7,961 nt of DNA from DASUFI01 sp036274635. Lineage in GTDB: Bacteria > Planctomycetota > B15-G4. The stretch covers positions 1 to 7,961 of the forward strand of contig DASUFI010000118.1 of the NCBI GenBank assembly GCA_036274635.1, read 5' to 3'. A program made the position numbers and the translations under genes. The notes beneath the pieces are model-generated. The model saw only the letters and a list, made by a program, of their open reading frames with translations. It was not told the DNA's origin and searched no databases. Below, piece by piece: positions 1 through 6,538 of this stretch. Within the stretch, counting starts at the first letter, position 1. Every line of letters starts with the position of its first letter.

Positions 1-1
1 C

Positions 2-1147
2 GGCGTGACGGAGGGCACCGAGGCCGCCGTGCTCGAGGGCATGCGCTGGCTCATCCGCCACCAGAACGATGACGGCAGCTGGGGCGCGGACACGCTGCTC
101 GAGCACTGCTCGGTCAAGGCGCAGTGCGTGAGCGACAACCAGGACTTCTCGCCGCAGTACAACCCGGGCCTCACGGGCCTGGCGCTGCTGGCCTTCCTCG
201 GCGCCGGCTACGAGCACGACAGCAAGCAGAAGATCGTCGACACCGCGATGGGCAAGCGCTACGTCGTCGGCGACGTGGTGGGCAAGGGCCTCAAGTGGCT
301 CATCTCGGAGCAGGGCCCCGACGGCTCCTTCGCCAACTACGCGGGCAGCATGTACAACGAGGCCATCGGCGCGCTGGCGCTGTCCGAGGCCTACGGGCTC
401 TCGCAGAACCCGGCGCTCAAGGAGCCGGCCGAGAAGCTCATCAACTACCTGGTGTCGGCGCAGAAGTCGAACCCCACCAGCACCGGTCGCTGGGGCTGGC
501 GCTACACGCCGGGCGGCGACTCGGTGGCCGACACCTCGGTCACGGGCTGGGTGGTCATGGCCTTCAAGTCCGCGCAGATCGCGGGCCTCAAGGTGCCGCA
601 GCAGAGCTTCGAGGGGGCCATGGACTTCGCCACCTGGGTCACGGGCGAGAACGGCCTGGTCGGCTACCTCGACCCGGCGGGCGCGGGCCAGGCGGTCACG
701 GGCCACAACGACCGCTTCGACTACCACGTCGCCACGATGAGCTCGCTGGGCATGATCGTCCGCACCTTCATCAAGCACGACATCAGCGACCCGTTCCTCG
801 AGCTTGCGGCCGGCCAGATCATCAAGGACCTGCCCAAGGTGAGCGAGGACCACCTCTCGGTGGACTACTACTACTGGTACTACGGCACGCTCGCGCTGAA
901 CCAGTTCGACGGCCCGGACAGCCCGCACAAGAGCGGCAAGTACTGGGAGCCGTGGAACAAGGCGATGCAGGACGCCGTGCTCTCGCTGCAGGACAAGAAC
1001 CAGGAGCCGGACGTCTGCACGCGCGGTGGCTGGCTGGTGGGCGACCGCTGGTGCTATGCCGGCGGCCCGATCTACGCCACCGCCGTCAACGTGCTCACGC
1101 TCGAGGTGTACTACCGGTACGCCAACGCCTTCGGCTCCAAGCACTGA
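2..1147 (+). CDS. Squalene-cyclase/prenyltransferase-type alpha/alpha-toroid repeat protein, 5' truncated
   Basis: The frame is open to the left edge, so the true start probably lies upstream; the first possible start inside the window is GTG at 5, giving 380 residues (numbered from there). The protein shows QW-type repeats of the terpenoid cyclase/prenyltransferase toroid fold: HQNDDGSWG at 19-27, SEQGPDGSF at 101-109, a repeat around 147-190 with GRWGWRYTPGGDS and DTSVTGW, another around 283-303, and a C-terminal GDRW...GGPIYATA...LEVYYRY segment at 346-372. The DxDD acid motif of squalene-hopene cyclase is absent; the nearest equivalent is a lone Asp at 176 in VADTS. A catalytic role is therefore unsupported, and it may be a binding or structural toroid. 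Cysteines at 35, 41, 338 and 350 flank the two ends and might form disulfides if the protein is exported, which cannot be judged without its N-terminus. Family call is firm; function is unknown. Confidence 0.88.
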   Translation, partial: GVTEGTEAAVLEGMRWLIRHQNDDGSWGADTLLEHCSVKAQCVSDNQDFSPQYNPGLTGLALLAFLGAGYEHDSKQKIVDTAMGKRYVVGDVVGKGLKWLISEQGPDGSFANYAGSMYNEAIGALALSEAYGLSQNPALKEPAEKLINYLVSAQKSNPTSTGRWGWRYTPGGDSVADTSVTGWVVMAFKSAQIAGLKVPQQSFEGAMDFATWVTGENGLVGYLDPAGAGQAVTGHNDRFDYHVATMSSLGMIVRTFIKHDISDPFLELAAGQIIKDLPKVSEDHLSVDYYYWYYGTLALNQFDGPDSPHKSGKYWEPWNKAMQDAVLSLQDKNQEPDVCTRGGWLVGDRWCYAGGPIYATAVNVLTLEVYYRYANAFGSKH

Positions 1148-1159
1148 CCGGCCGGCCGG
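1148..1159. repeat. 12-base perfect palindrome in the gene 1/gene 2 gap
   Basis: CCGGCCGGCCGG follows directly after the stop codon at 1145-1147 and fills most of the 20-base gap before the next ATG. It is self-complementary and could form a very short hairpin or a protein site, but at this GC content it may be chance. No purine-rich Shine-Dalgarno sequence is visible between it and the start at 1168. Confidence 0.35.
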
Positions 1160-1167
1160 TACCTGAC

Positions 1168-4047
1168 ATGGGCCCCATCCTCCTGCTCATCGGCCTCGCC
1201 CTGGCGCCTGCGGACGGCCATCCCGCCGCCATCCTCGGCCGCGACGACGTCGCCTTCGCGCGCAAGCTCAACGACGCCGGCTTCCACGACCTCGCGCGCC
1301 AGGTGTGCGACGCCATCGTGGCCGACGGCTCGCGCAGCGCGGACGAGATCGTGGACGCCAAGATCCTGGCCTTCGACGCCGAGGCGGCCGAGGCGGGCGA
1401 CTTGCCCGACCTCTCGGCGCGCAAGGATCGCCTGCAGGACATCCTCGACCGCGCCGCCGCGCTGGCCGAGACGCTGCCGCCCGGCCCCAAGGCCGACCGG
1501 CTCAACGAGGCGCTGGCCGGCGCGCAGCAGGCCTTCGCCGAGACGCTGCTGGGCATGCTGCAGAAGCAGAGCGACCCGGCGCTGGCCGCGTCCATCCGCA
1601 AGGACGCGGACAAGATCTTCGTGACGGCGGAGGACAACCTCACCAAGCGCATCGAGGCCACGCAGGAGGCTGCCAGCAACGCGCAGACGGATGCCCAGGC
1701 CGAGGCGCTCGACCGCAAGCTCATCGTCGACATGTACAGCCAGGCGCGCCTGTACTTCCTGCACTCGCTGCTGCTGGCCGCCGACGACGTCAAGCGCCGC
1801 CTCGTGCTGCGCCAGGCGCTCGACGCCTTCAACGACTTCCAGTTCTCCTATGGCCGCGAGCTCCTGGCCTTCGACGGCGCCACGTACCAGGGGCTGTGCC
1901 TCAAGGAGCTGGGCGAGGACGACAAGGCCGTCGAGAAGTTCGACTACGCCATCTCGCTGCGCGAAGGCTTCGACAAGGACGCGGACGGCAAGTACGCGGT
2001 GCCGCAGGACGCGGCCGACGTCATCTCCTCGGCCGTGCTGCAGAAGGTCCTGTTCCTCGAGAGCAAGAAGGACTTCGCCGGCGCGAGCGCCGCCGCGGAC
2101 GACTACGTCGCGACCATCCCGAATTGGGAAAGGGCCAGCCAGGGCCTGGCCGTGCTGGATGCGCAGATGCACGCGCTCGTCGACGGTGGCGATGCCGCCA
2201 GCGGCTTCAAGGTGGCGCAGCAGCTCATCGAGCTCGACCCGCAGGGGCCATGGGGTGCGGACGCCAAGCAGGTGCTCACCTCCGTGCCTGCTGGCGGCGC
2301 GTCCGGCGTCGCGAGGGGCGGCCCGGACATCCAGCTGCAGATCGCCGGGACGCTCATCGCCAAGGGCGAGAACGCGAGGGCGCACGCCGCCTGCGCGCTG
2401 GCGCGCAAGCAGTCGCGGAACACGCCGCAGGCGGCCGACATCGGCGCCGCGTCCTTCCTGCTCGACGGCCAGGCCTACGCGCGCGAAGGCCGCGACATGG
2501 AGGCCTGCGTCGCCTACGACGCCGCCGCCAACCTCTACCCCACCGGCGCCAAGGCGCCCGACGCGCTGTGGCGCTCGATCAACGCCTACAGCGACCTGTA
2601 CGAGACCGAGAAGCGGCCGTACTTCAAGAAGGCGGCGCAGGACCGGCTGGCGCAGTTCGCCAAGGCCTATCCCAAGAACCCCAACGCGGTGAGCGTCTCG
2701 CTCTTCGAGGGCCAGTGGGACGAGGCGGACCGCAACTGGGATCACGCCGCGCAGGTGTACGCCCGCGTCCCGGCCAGCTCGGAGGCCTACGGCGAGGCGC
2801 AGTACCGCGCGGGCTCCAGCCTCATCAAGAAGGCCGCCGCGCTGGACGACGACAAGAAGACCGCCGACGCCGAGGCCTGCCGCAAGCAGGCGCGCCCGAT
2901 GCTCGAGGCGGGGCGCGTCGCGCTCGAGAAGCAGATGGACGTGGCGCTGGACCCGGACGTGCGCGCGCGGTACATGGCCCTGGCGTTCGCGGCGCGCGTC
3001 AAGCTCGCGGGCCTCATGCTGATGGGCGGGGCGGCCAGCGCCGGCGACGTGACCAAGCTGCTCGAGGACGTCGAGCAGCGCTACCCGGGCGACGAGGACA
3101 AGATCGCGGAGGCCTGGCGCCTGCGCATCAAGGCGCTCGAGCTGCAGGGCAAGCTGGACGAGGCCGTCGAAAAGCTGGACGGGCTGGTGGCGAAGTCGCC
3201 CGATGCCGCCGCCATCGGGCCGGCCGCCGGCTCGCTGGCGCGGGCGCTCGACCGCGCCGCCAACGACCTGCAGAGCAAGGATCCCAAGTCGTCCAAGGCC
3301 CACGACATGCGGCTGGAGGCCGCGCGGCTGTACGCGCTGTCGGTGCGGCCGCAGGTCACGGGCAAGGCGCCGCCCAATGCCACCGAGCTCAACGACGTGG
3401 GCAAGCGGCTCTTCGCGCTGGCGCTCACCTTCGAGGGCGCGCCCGACGAGGTGGAGAGCGTCATCGACTGGGCCCCCACGCGGCTCGGCCAGCCCGAGCT
3501 GTGGGACCAGATCGGCAGCATCTTCCAGGCGCTGGTGGCGGCCGGCTCCGGCTACCAGTCCGACATCTACCTCGCCCGCGTGCAGGCCTTCGAGGGCAAG
3601 TGGCGCGACTCGGCCACCACCTACGCGCGCCTCTTCGACCGCGAGCCGCTCATCACGGACGTGGGTGCGGGCAAGCGCTTCGACGCCCAGCGCCTGAAGT
3701 CCAAGCCCGACCTCGTGGCCGCCTTCGTGGAATGGGCCATGTCCGAGAACATGGCCGGCAAGGCGGCCGACGACAAGCAGAGCCTCTCGCGCGCGAGCGA
3801 CCTGCTCGACAAGGCGCTCTTCAACCTCGACAAGAACGGCAAGCTCTGGTGGCGCGCCAAGGCGCTGCAGATCCAGACCATGCTCGACCGCGGGATGTAC
3901 GACGTGGCCGACATCACGCTGCGCGACGTGGAGCGCAACACGCAGGACTTCGACGGCGGCAAGTACGGCGCGAAGGCCAGGATGCTCGCGCTCAAGGACG
4001 AGCTCGCCAAGCACGTGCTGCCCGCGAACAAAGCCCCACCAAAGTGA
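1168..4047 (+). CDS. Large exported TPR-like helical-repeat protein
   Basis: This codes for 959 residues. The ATG at 1168 was chosen because it gives a short hydrophobic signal-like segment (residues 3-15, PILLLIGLALAPA), with possible cleavage near Gly17, and because the frame upstream only shadows gene 1. No Shine-Dalgarno is visible, so re-initiation after the gene 1 stop 20 bases earlier is possible. The remainder is Ala/Lys/Asp/Leu-rich and almost entirely helical, with degenerate tetratricopeptide-like units. The clearest are near 228-263 (LCLKELGEDDKAVEKFDYAIS), 389-418, 427-458, 512-534, 646-678 (ALELQGKLDEAVEKLDGLV), 801-825 and 892-925. There is no catalytic motif or internal membrane segment. 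TPR solenoids bind partner proteins, so a periplasmic scaffold acting with the ExbB/ExbD genes downstream is a reasonable inference. The exact partner and function are not recognisable. The signal peptide lacks a basic n-region, so export is less certain than for the next gene. Confidence 0.88.
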   Translation: MGPILLLIGLALAPADGHPAAILGRDDVAFARKLNDAGFHDLARQVCDAIVADGSRSADEIVDAKILAFDAEAAEAGDLPDLSARKDRLQDILDRAAALAETLPPGPKADRLNEALAGAQQAFAETLLGMLQKQSDPALAASIRKDADKIFVTAEDNLTKRIEATQEAASNAQTDAQAEALDRKLIVDMYSQARLYFLHSLLLAADDVKRRLVLRQALDAFNDFQFSYGRELLAFDGATYQGLCLKELGEDDKAVEKFDYAISLREGFDKDADGKYAVPQDAADVISSAVLQKVLFLESKKDFAGASAAADDYVATIPNWERASQGLAVLDAQMHALVDGGDAASGFKVAQQLIELDPQGPWGADAKQVLTSVPAGGASGVARGGPDIQLQIAGTLIAKGENARAHAACALARKQSRNTPQAADIGAASFLLDGQAYAREGRDMEACVAYDAAANLYPTGAKAPDALWRSINAYSDLYETEKRPYFKKAAQDRLAQFAKAYPKNPNAVSVSLFEGQWDEADRNWDHAAQVYARVPASSEAYGEAQYRAGSSLIKKAAALDDDKKTADAEACRKQARPMLEAGRVALEKQMDVALDPDVRARYMALAFAARVKLAGLMLMGGAASAGDVTKLLEDVEQRYPGDEDKIAEAWRLRIKALELQGKLDEAVEKLDGLVAKSPDAAAIGPAAGSLARALDRAANDLQSKDPKSSKAHDMRLEAARLYALSVRPQVTGKAPPNATELNDVGKRLFALALTFEGAPDEVESVIDWAPTRLGQPELWDQIGSIFQALVAAGSGYQSDIYLARVQAFEGKWRDSATTYARLFDREPLITDVGAGKRFDAQRLKSKPDLVAAFVEWAMSENMAGKAADDKQSLSRASDLLDKALFNLDKNGKLWWRAKALQIQTMLDRGMYDVADITLRDVERNTQDFDGGKYGAKARMLALKDELAKHVLPANKAPPK

Positions 4048-4061
4048 CCGCCCTGAAGGAC

Positions 4062-4066
4062 GGGAG
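4062..4066 (+). promoter_or_regulatory. Shine-Dalgarno for the TPR gene at 4077
   Basis: GGGAG lies 10 bases before the ATG at 4077, and a second purine cluster AAGGA sits at 4056-4060. A second ATG follows at 4080, so initiation could occur at either codon; the product differs by one Met. Confidence 0.55.
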
Positions 4067-4076
4067 ACGACGATTC

Positions 4077-5186
4077 ATGATGGTTGAAACACGACGAGCG
4101 GCCCGGAAGTGGCTGGCCCTGCCGGTCGCGAGCCTGGCGCTGGTCGCGCTCGCTGCCCCGCTGCGCGCGCAGGAGACAGCGAAGGACACCGTGACGCTCA
4201 TGGATGGCACGACGGCCTCGGGCCTGATCCAGTCCGAGGACTTCGCTGGCCTGTCGCTCAAGGAAGGCGCCAAGGTGCGCGTGATCCCGTGGAAGGACGT
4301 GCGCGACACCAACTACCGCGGGCAGGACGCCTACAACTCCGCGCGCGAGGCCTTCGTGGCCGGCCGCTACCAGGACGCGGAGGCCGACTTCGCCAAGCTC
4401 GCCGCCGAGTCCAAGCAGAAGCCGCTCATCCGGCAGCAGGTGCTCTATCACCAGGCGGTGCTGGGCGAGATGCTGGGCAAGCCGGCCGACGCCAGCGCGG
4501 CCTGGCACGACCTCATGACGGAGTTCCCGCAGGGTCGCTACCTGGGCGTGGCGGCCGAGAGCCTGATCGTCGAGAAGCTCGGCGCCAAGGACTTCGCCGG
4601 CGCCGCGGCCGAGCTGGCCAAGATCGAGACGGCCACCAAGGACTTCGCGGACTTCCGCCCGAGCCTGGGCGTGCTCAAGGGCATGGTGCTCGAGGGCCAG
4701 AACAAGACCGCCGACGCCAAGGCCGCCTACGATGCGGCGGCGATGGCGGCGGGCGCGTCCACGGAGGTGAAGGCCGCGGCGGCGCTGGGCAAGGCGCGCT
4801 GCCTCATGCTGGACAAGAAGCCCGAGGAGGCCGAGCCCATCCTGCGCGGCATCGTGACCCAGGACGCGCCCGTGCGCGTGCTGGCCGCCGCGTGGAACGG
4901 CCTGGGCGACATCAACATGGACGCCGGCAACAAGGCCAAGGACGCGGACAAGCTGCTGGACGCGCTCTTCGCCTACCTGCGCAGCTCGGTCCAGTACCTG
5001 CCGCTGCCCGGCGAGTCCTCGCGCGAGTACGAGCGCGCCCTGGCCGGCTCGGCGCGCTGCTTCGCCTACCTCGCCGTGCTCGAGCAGAAGCCCGAGCGCA
5101 AGGACCAGTACAACAACCGCTCCAAGCAGCGCATCGAGCAGCTGCGGCGCGAGTATCCAGATTCGGAGTTCCTGACCGGCCTGTAG
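4077..5186 (+). CDS. Exported protein with N-terminal Sm/SH3-like beta domain and TPR repeats
   Basis: This codes for 369 residues. A good signal peptide is visible: basic n-region with RR and RK at 6-11, hydrophobic core at 12-29, and likely cleavage near LRA-QE at 31/32. Residues 37-80 form a short beta-rich module (DTVTLMDGTTASG...VRVIPWKDV...NY). In pattern it resembles small barrel domains found at the front of many planctomycete TPR proteins; this comparison is from memory. TPR-like helix pairs then fill 85-365, for example AYNSAREAFVAGRYQDAEADF at 85-105, then units near 120-150, 196-224, 233-262 and 318-360. There is no enzyme motif. It begins 29 bases after the previous TPR gene and precedes the ExbB-like gene by 52 bases. 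A periplasmic adaptor is inferred, comparable in position to the TPR protein CpoB/YbgF of Tol-Pal loci, though no sequence relationship to CpoB is claimed. Confidence 0.88.
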   Translation: MMVETRRAARKWLALPVASLALVALAAPLRAQETAKDTVTLMDGTTASGLIQSEDFAGLSLKEGAKVRVIPWKDVRDTNYRGQDAYNSAREAFVAGRYQDAEADFAKLAAESKQKPLIRQQVLYHQAVLGEMLGKPADASAAWHDLMTEFPQGRYLGVAAESLIVEKLGAKDFAGAAAELAKIETATKDFADFRPSLGVLKGMVLEGQNKTADAKAAYDAAAMAAGASTEVKAAAALGKARCLMLDKKPEEAEPILRGIVTQDAPVRVLAAAWNGLGDINMDAGNKAKDADKLLDALFAYLRSSVQYLPLPGESSREYERALAGSARCFAYLAVLEQKPERKDQYNNRSKQRIEQLRREYPDSEFLTGL

Positions 5187-5190
5187 CCGG
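5176..5190 (+). other. Short GC hairpin spanning the stop codon of the second TPR gene
   Basis: CCGGC at 5176-5180 pairs with GCCGG at 5186-5190 around a 5-base loop, and the TAG stop at 5184-5186 lies within the loop and stem. No T-run follows, so it is not a canonical intrinsic terminator. It could be an mRNA-stabilising or attenuating element between the TPR genes and the ExbB/ExbD genes, or chance in GC-rich DNA. Confidence 0.3.
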
Positions 5191-5238
5191 CCGCCGCCAC
5201 GGCGCCCTTCCCCCCTTCCACCTGTCCCGGGTTCACCC
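5187..5238 (+). other. Longest intergenic gap, pyrimidine-rich leader before the ExbB-like gene
   Basis: This 52-base gap holds a 15-base pure pyrimidine tract at 5205-5219 and no purine-rich Shine-Dalgarno before the ATG at 5239. I see no convincing -10/-35 pair. It is the most likely place for an internal promoter or a non-SD translation start in this cluster, but neither can be shown by eye. Confidence 0.4.
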
Positions 5239-5964
5239 ATGATCCTCCGCAAGCGCATCAACGTCCTGGCCCTGATGTCCCTCGTGCTGCTGCTCTCCGG
5301 CACCGCCTTCGCGGCCGAGGAGCCGGCGGTCCACAAGAAGTCGATGATGGAGCTGTTCGAGGCCACCGGCATGGTGGGCTACCTCATGGTGGCCTGCTCC
5401 ATCGTGGGCACGACGCTGGTCATCGAGCACATCATCAACCTGCGCCGCTACAAGCTCGCGCCCGACGACCTGGGCGAGGAGCTGCAGGCCCTCATCGAGG
5501 AGGAGGCCTACGACGACGCCATGGAGCTGTGCGAGGAGCGGCCCACCTACCTGACCAACCTGGTCGGCGCCGCCCTCACCATGCGCCACGCGGGCTATGA
5601 GGAGATGATCGGCGGCCTCGAGTCGGCCGCCGCCGAGGAGGCCCTCAAGCTGAACACGCACATCTCCTACCTGTCGCTGATCGGCAACGTGGCGCCGCTG
5701 CTGGGCCTGCTGGGCACGGTCACGGGCATGATCACGGCGTTCCAGCGCATCGAGACGCTGAAGGCGCCCACTCCGGGCGACCTGGCGGTGGGCGTGTACG
5801 AGTCGCTGGTGAACACGACCATGGGCCTGTTCATCGCGCTGGTCTTCCTCACGGCCTACTTCGTGTTCAAGAACAACGTGAGCAAGATGGCCCTGTCCAT
5901 CAACCTGCAGGCGGTCGAGATGCTCAAGCACCTGGCTGGCCGGAAGCACTCGGTGGCGGCCTGA
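5239..5964 (+). CDS. MotA/TolQ/ExbB-family proton channel subunit
   Basis: This codes for 241 residues. By family it is the channel subunit of a pmf-driven inner-membrane motor. Residues 1-26 look like a cleavable signal peptide (MILRKR, hydrophobic core, TAFAA-E). TM1 spans about 44-66. A charged cytoplasmic loop covers about 67-140. TM2 (about 142-166) carries the family hallmark GNVAPLLGLLGTVTGM at 149-164, and TM3 spans about 188-210. Aligned by eye with E. coli ExbB, Thr160 corresponds to T148, Glu188 to E176 and Thr193 to T181, so the polar pore residues are retained. The Pro of the usual GL-x-x-AIP stretch in TM3 is Val202 here. No Shine-Dalgarno is visible. Two ExbD-type genes follow, giving a complete motor core. 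ExbB and TolQ cannot be told apart from sequence alone, so no symbol is given. Confidence 0.95.
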   Translation: MILRKRINVLALMSLVLLLSGTAFAAEEPAVHKKSMMELFEATGMVGYLMVACSIVGTTLVIEHIINLRRYKLAPDDLGEELQALIEEEAYDDAMELCEERPTYLTNLVGAALTMRHAGYEEMIGGLESAAAEEALKLNTHISYLSLIGNVAPLLGLLGTVTGMITAFQRIETLKAPTPGDLAVGVYESLVNTTMGLFIALVFLTAYFVFKNNVSKMALSINLQAVEMLKHLAGRKHSVAA

Positions 5965-5968
5965 CGCC

Positions 5969-5975
5969 GGAAGGA
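5969..5975 (+). promoter_or_regulatory. Shine-Dalgarno for the first ExbD gene
   Basis: GGAAGGA lies 7 bases before the ATG at 5983, inside the 18-base gap after the ExbB-like gene. It is the strongest ribosome binding site in the window and fixes the start. Confidence 0.75.
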
Positions 5976-5982
5976 TCGAGCG

Positions 5983-6519
5983 ATGTCGCGACGCAAGGCG
6001 CCCACGGTCAAGGAGGATGTGACCTGCAACCTCATCCCCATGATCGACATCATGTTCCTGCTGCTGCTGTTCTTCATGCTCAGCGCGGACATGACCCAGC
6101 GCGAGTTCGAGGACGTGGTGCTGCCCTCGGCTGACCAGGTGCAGGAGGTGCCGAAGGACAAGACCGCGGGCGAAGAGACCACCACGATCAACATCTACCA
6201 TCGCCCCGACAGCGCCACGTTCACGTGCCCGCTGTACGCGCATGGCAGCCTGTGCCGCGACCCGTCGCACTGGATCATCAGCGTGCGCAGCGCGGAGTAC
6301 ACGCCCGACACGATCCGCGACCAGATCCGCAACGAGGCCGAGGCCTCGCTCGAGGCCGAGGTCGATCCGGAGGCGGGCAAGCGCATGTCGGCGCGCAAGG
6401 TCATCATCCGCGCCGACCACATGGCCCCCTACGGCGACATCCAGAAGATCCTGCAGTACTGCGGCGAGTTCGGCATCTACAAGATCGAGGTCGCCGCCGC
6501 GGCGCCGACCAAGGCCTGA
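5983..6519 (+). CDS. ExbD/TolR-family biopolymer transport protein, enlarged periplasmic domain
   Basis: This codes for 178 residues. A short cytoplasmic N-terminus (1-16) is followed by one TM helix (about 17-35) with the family signature NLIPMIDIMFLLLLFFML. Asp22 matches the essential proton-accepting Asp of ExbD (D25 in E. coli) and TolR. The periplasmic domain ends with the standard ExbD C-terminal fold: VIIRADHMAPYGDIQ at 140-154, then KILQYCGEFGIYKIEV at 155-170. It is roughly 35-40 residues longer than a typical ~140-residue ExbD. The extra length falls in the middle, around 58-135, and includes Cys82 and Cys91, which could form a disulfide in the periplasm, plus a Glu-rich helix at 118-130. 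By family it forms a dimer inside the ExbB pentamer and couples proton flow to a periplasmic partner. With the next gene it may form a heterodimer. Confidence 0.94.
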   Translation: MSRRKAPTVKEDVTCNLIPMIDIMFLLLLFFMLSADMTQREFEDVVLPSADQVQEVPKDKTAGEETTTINIYHRPDSATFTCPLYAHGSLCRDPSHWIISVRSAEYTPDTIRDQIRNEAEASLEAEVDPEAGKRMSARKVIIRADHMAPYGDIQKILQYCGEFGIYKIEVAAAAPTKA

Positions 6520-6526
6520 GGGGACC

Positions 6527-6532
6527 GAGGAG
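6527..6532 (+). promoter_or_regulatory. Shine-Dalgarno for the second ExbD gene
   Basis: GAGGAG lies 6 bases before the ATG at 6539 in the 19-base gap, which supports this start over upstream in-frame codons that overlap the first ExbD gene. Confidence 0.7.
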
Positions 6533-6538
6533 AGTCAC

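Noticed and set aside
2..1147. A functional squalene-hopene cyclase or protein prenyltransferase.
   Set aside because: No DxDD motif and only about 380 visible residues, far short of the roughly 630 of squalene-hopene cyclase; only the repeat fold is supported.
124..1167. The frame of the large TPR gene is open for 348 further codons upstream, through gene 1.
   Set aside because: That stretch is Arg/Gly/His/Pro-rich with no domain pattern, whereas the overlapping frame encodes clear QW repeats. ATG at 1168 begins a signal-like segment. It is a shadow caused by few stop codons in GC-rich DNA.
1111..4014. A 967-codon open frame on the - strand opposite the large TPR gene.
   Set aside because: It is composed of repetitive Leu/Arg/Gly/Val/His sequence without domains and mirrors the codon bias of the + strand gene.
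4077..4130. A twin-arginine (Tat) signal in the TPR protein at 4077 (TRRAARK).
   Set aside because: The twin Arg and Lys fit, but the hydrophobic residues expected after RR-x are Ala and Arg; a Sec signal is simpler.
5187..5219. An intrinsic terminator between the second TPR gene and the ExbB-like gene.
   Set aside because: Only 4-5 bp stems are available and a C-rich tract, not a T-run, follows.
3621..5372. A long - strand open frame of 583 codons across three + strand genes.
   Set aside because: Low-information composition, spans well-supported + strand signal peptides and stop/start junctions; a compositional shadow.
5233..6420. A 395-codon - strand open frame opposite the ExbB and ExbD genes.
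   Set aside because: The + strand encodes unmistakable ExbB/ExbD signatures here; the antisense product is His/Arg/Leu/Gln-rich with no motif.
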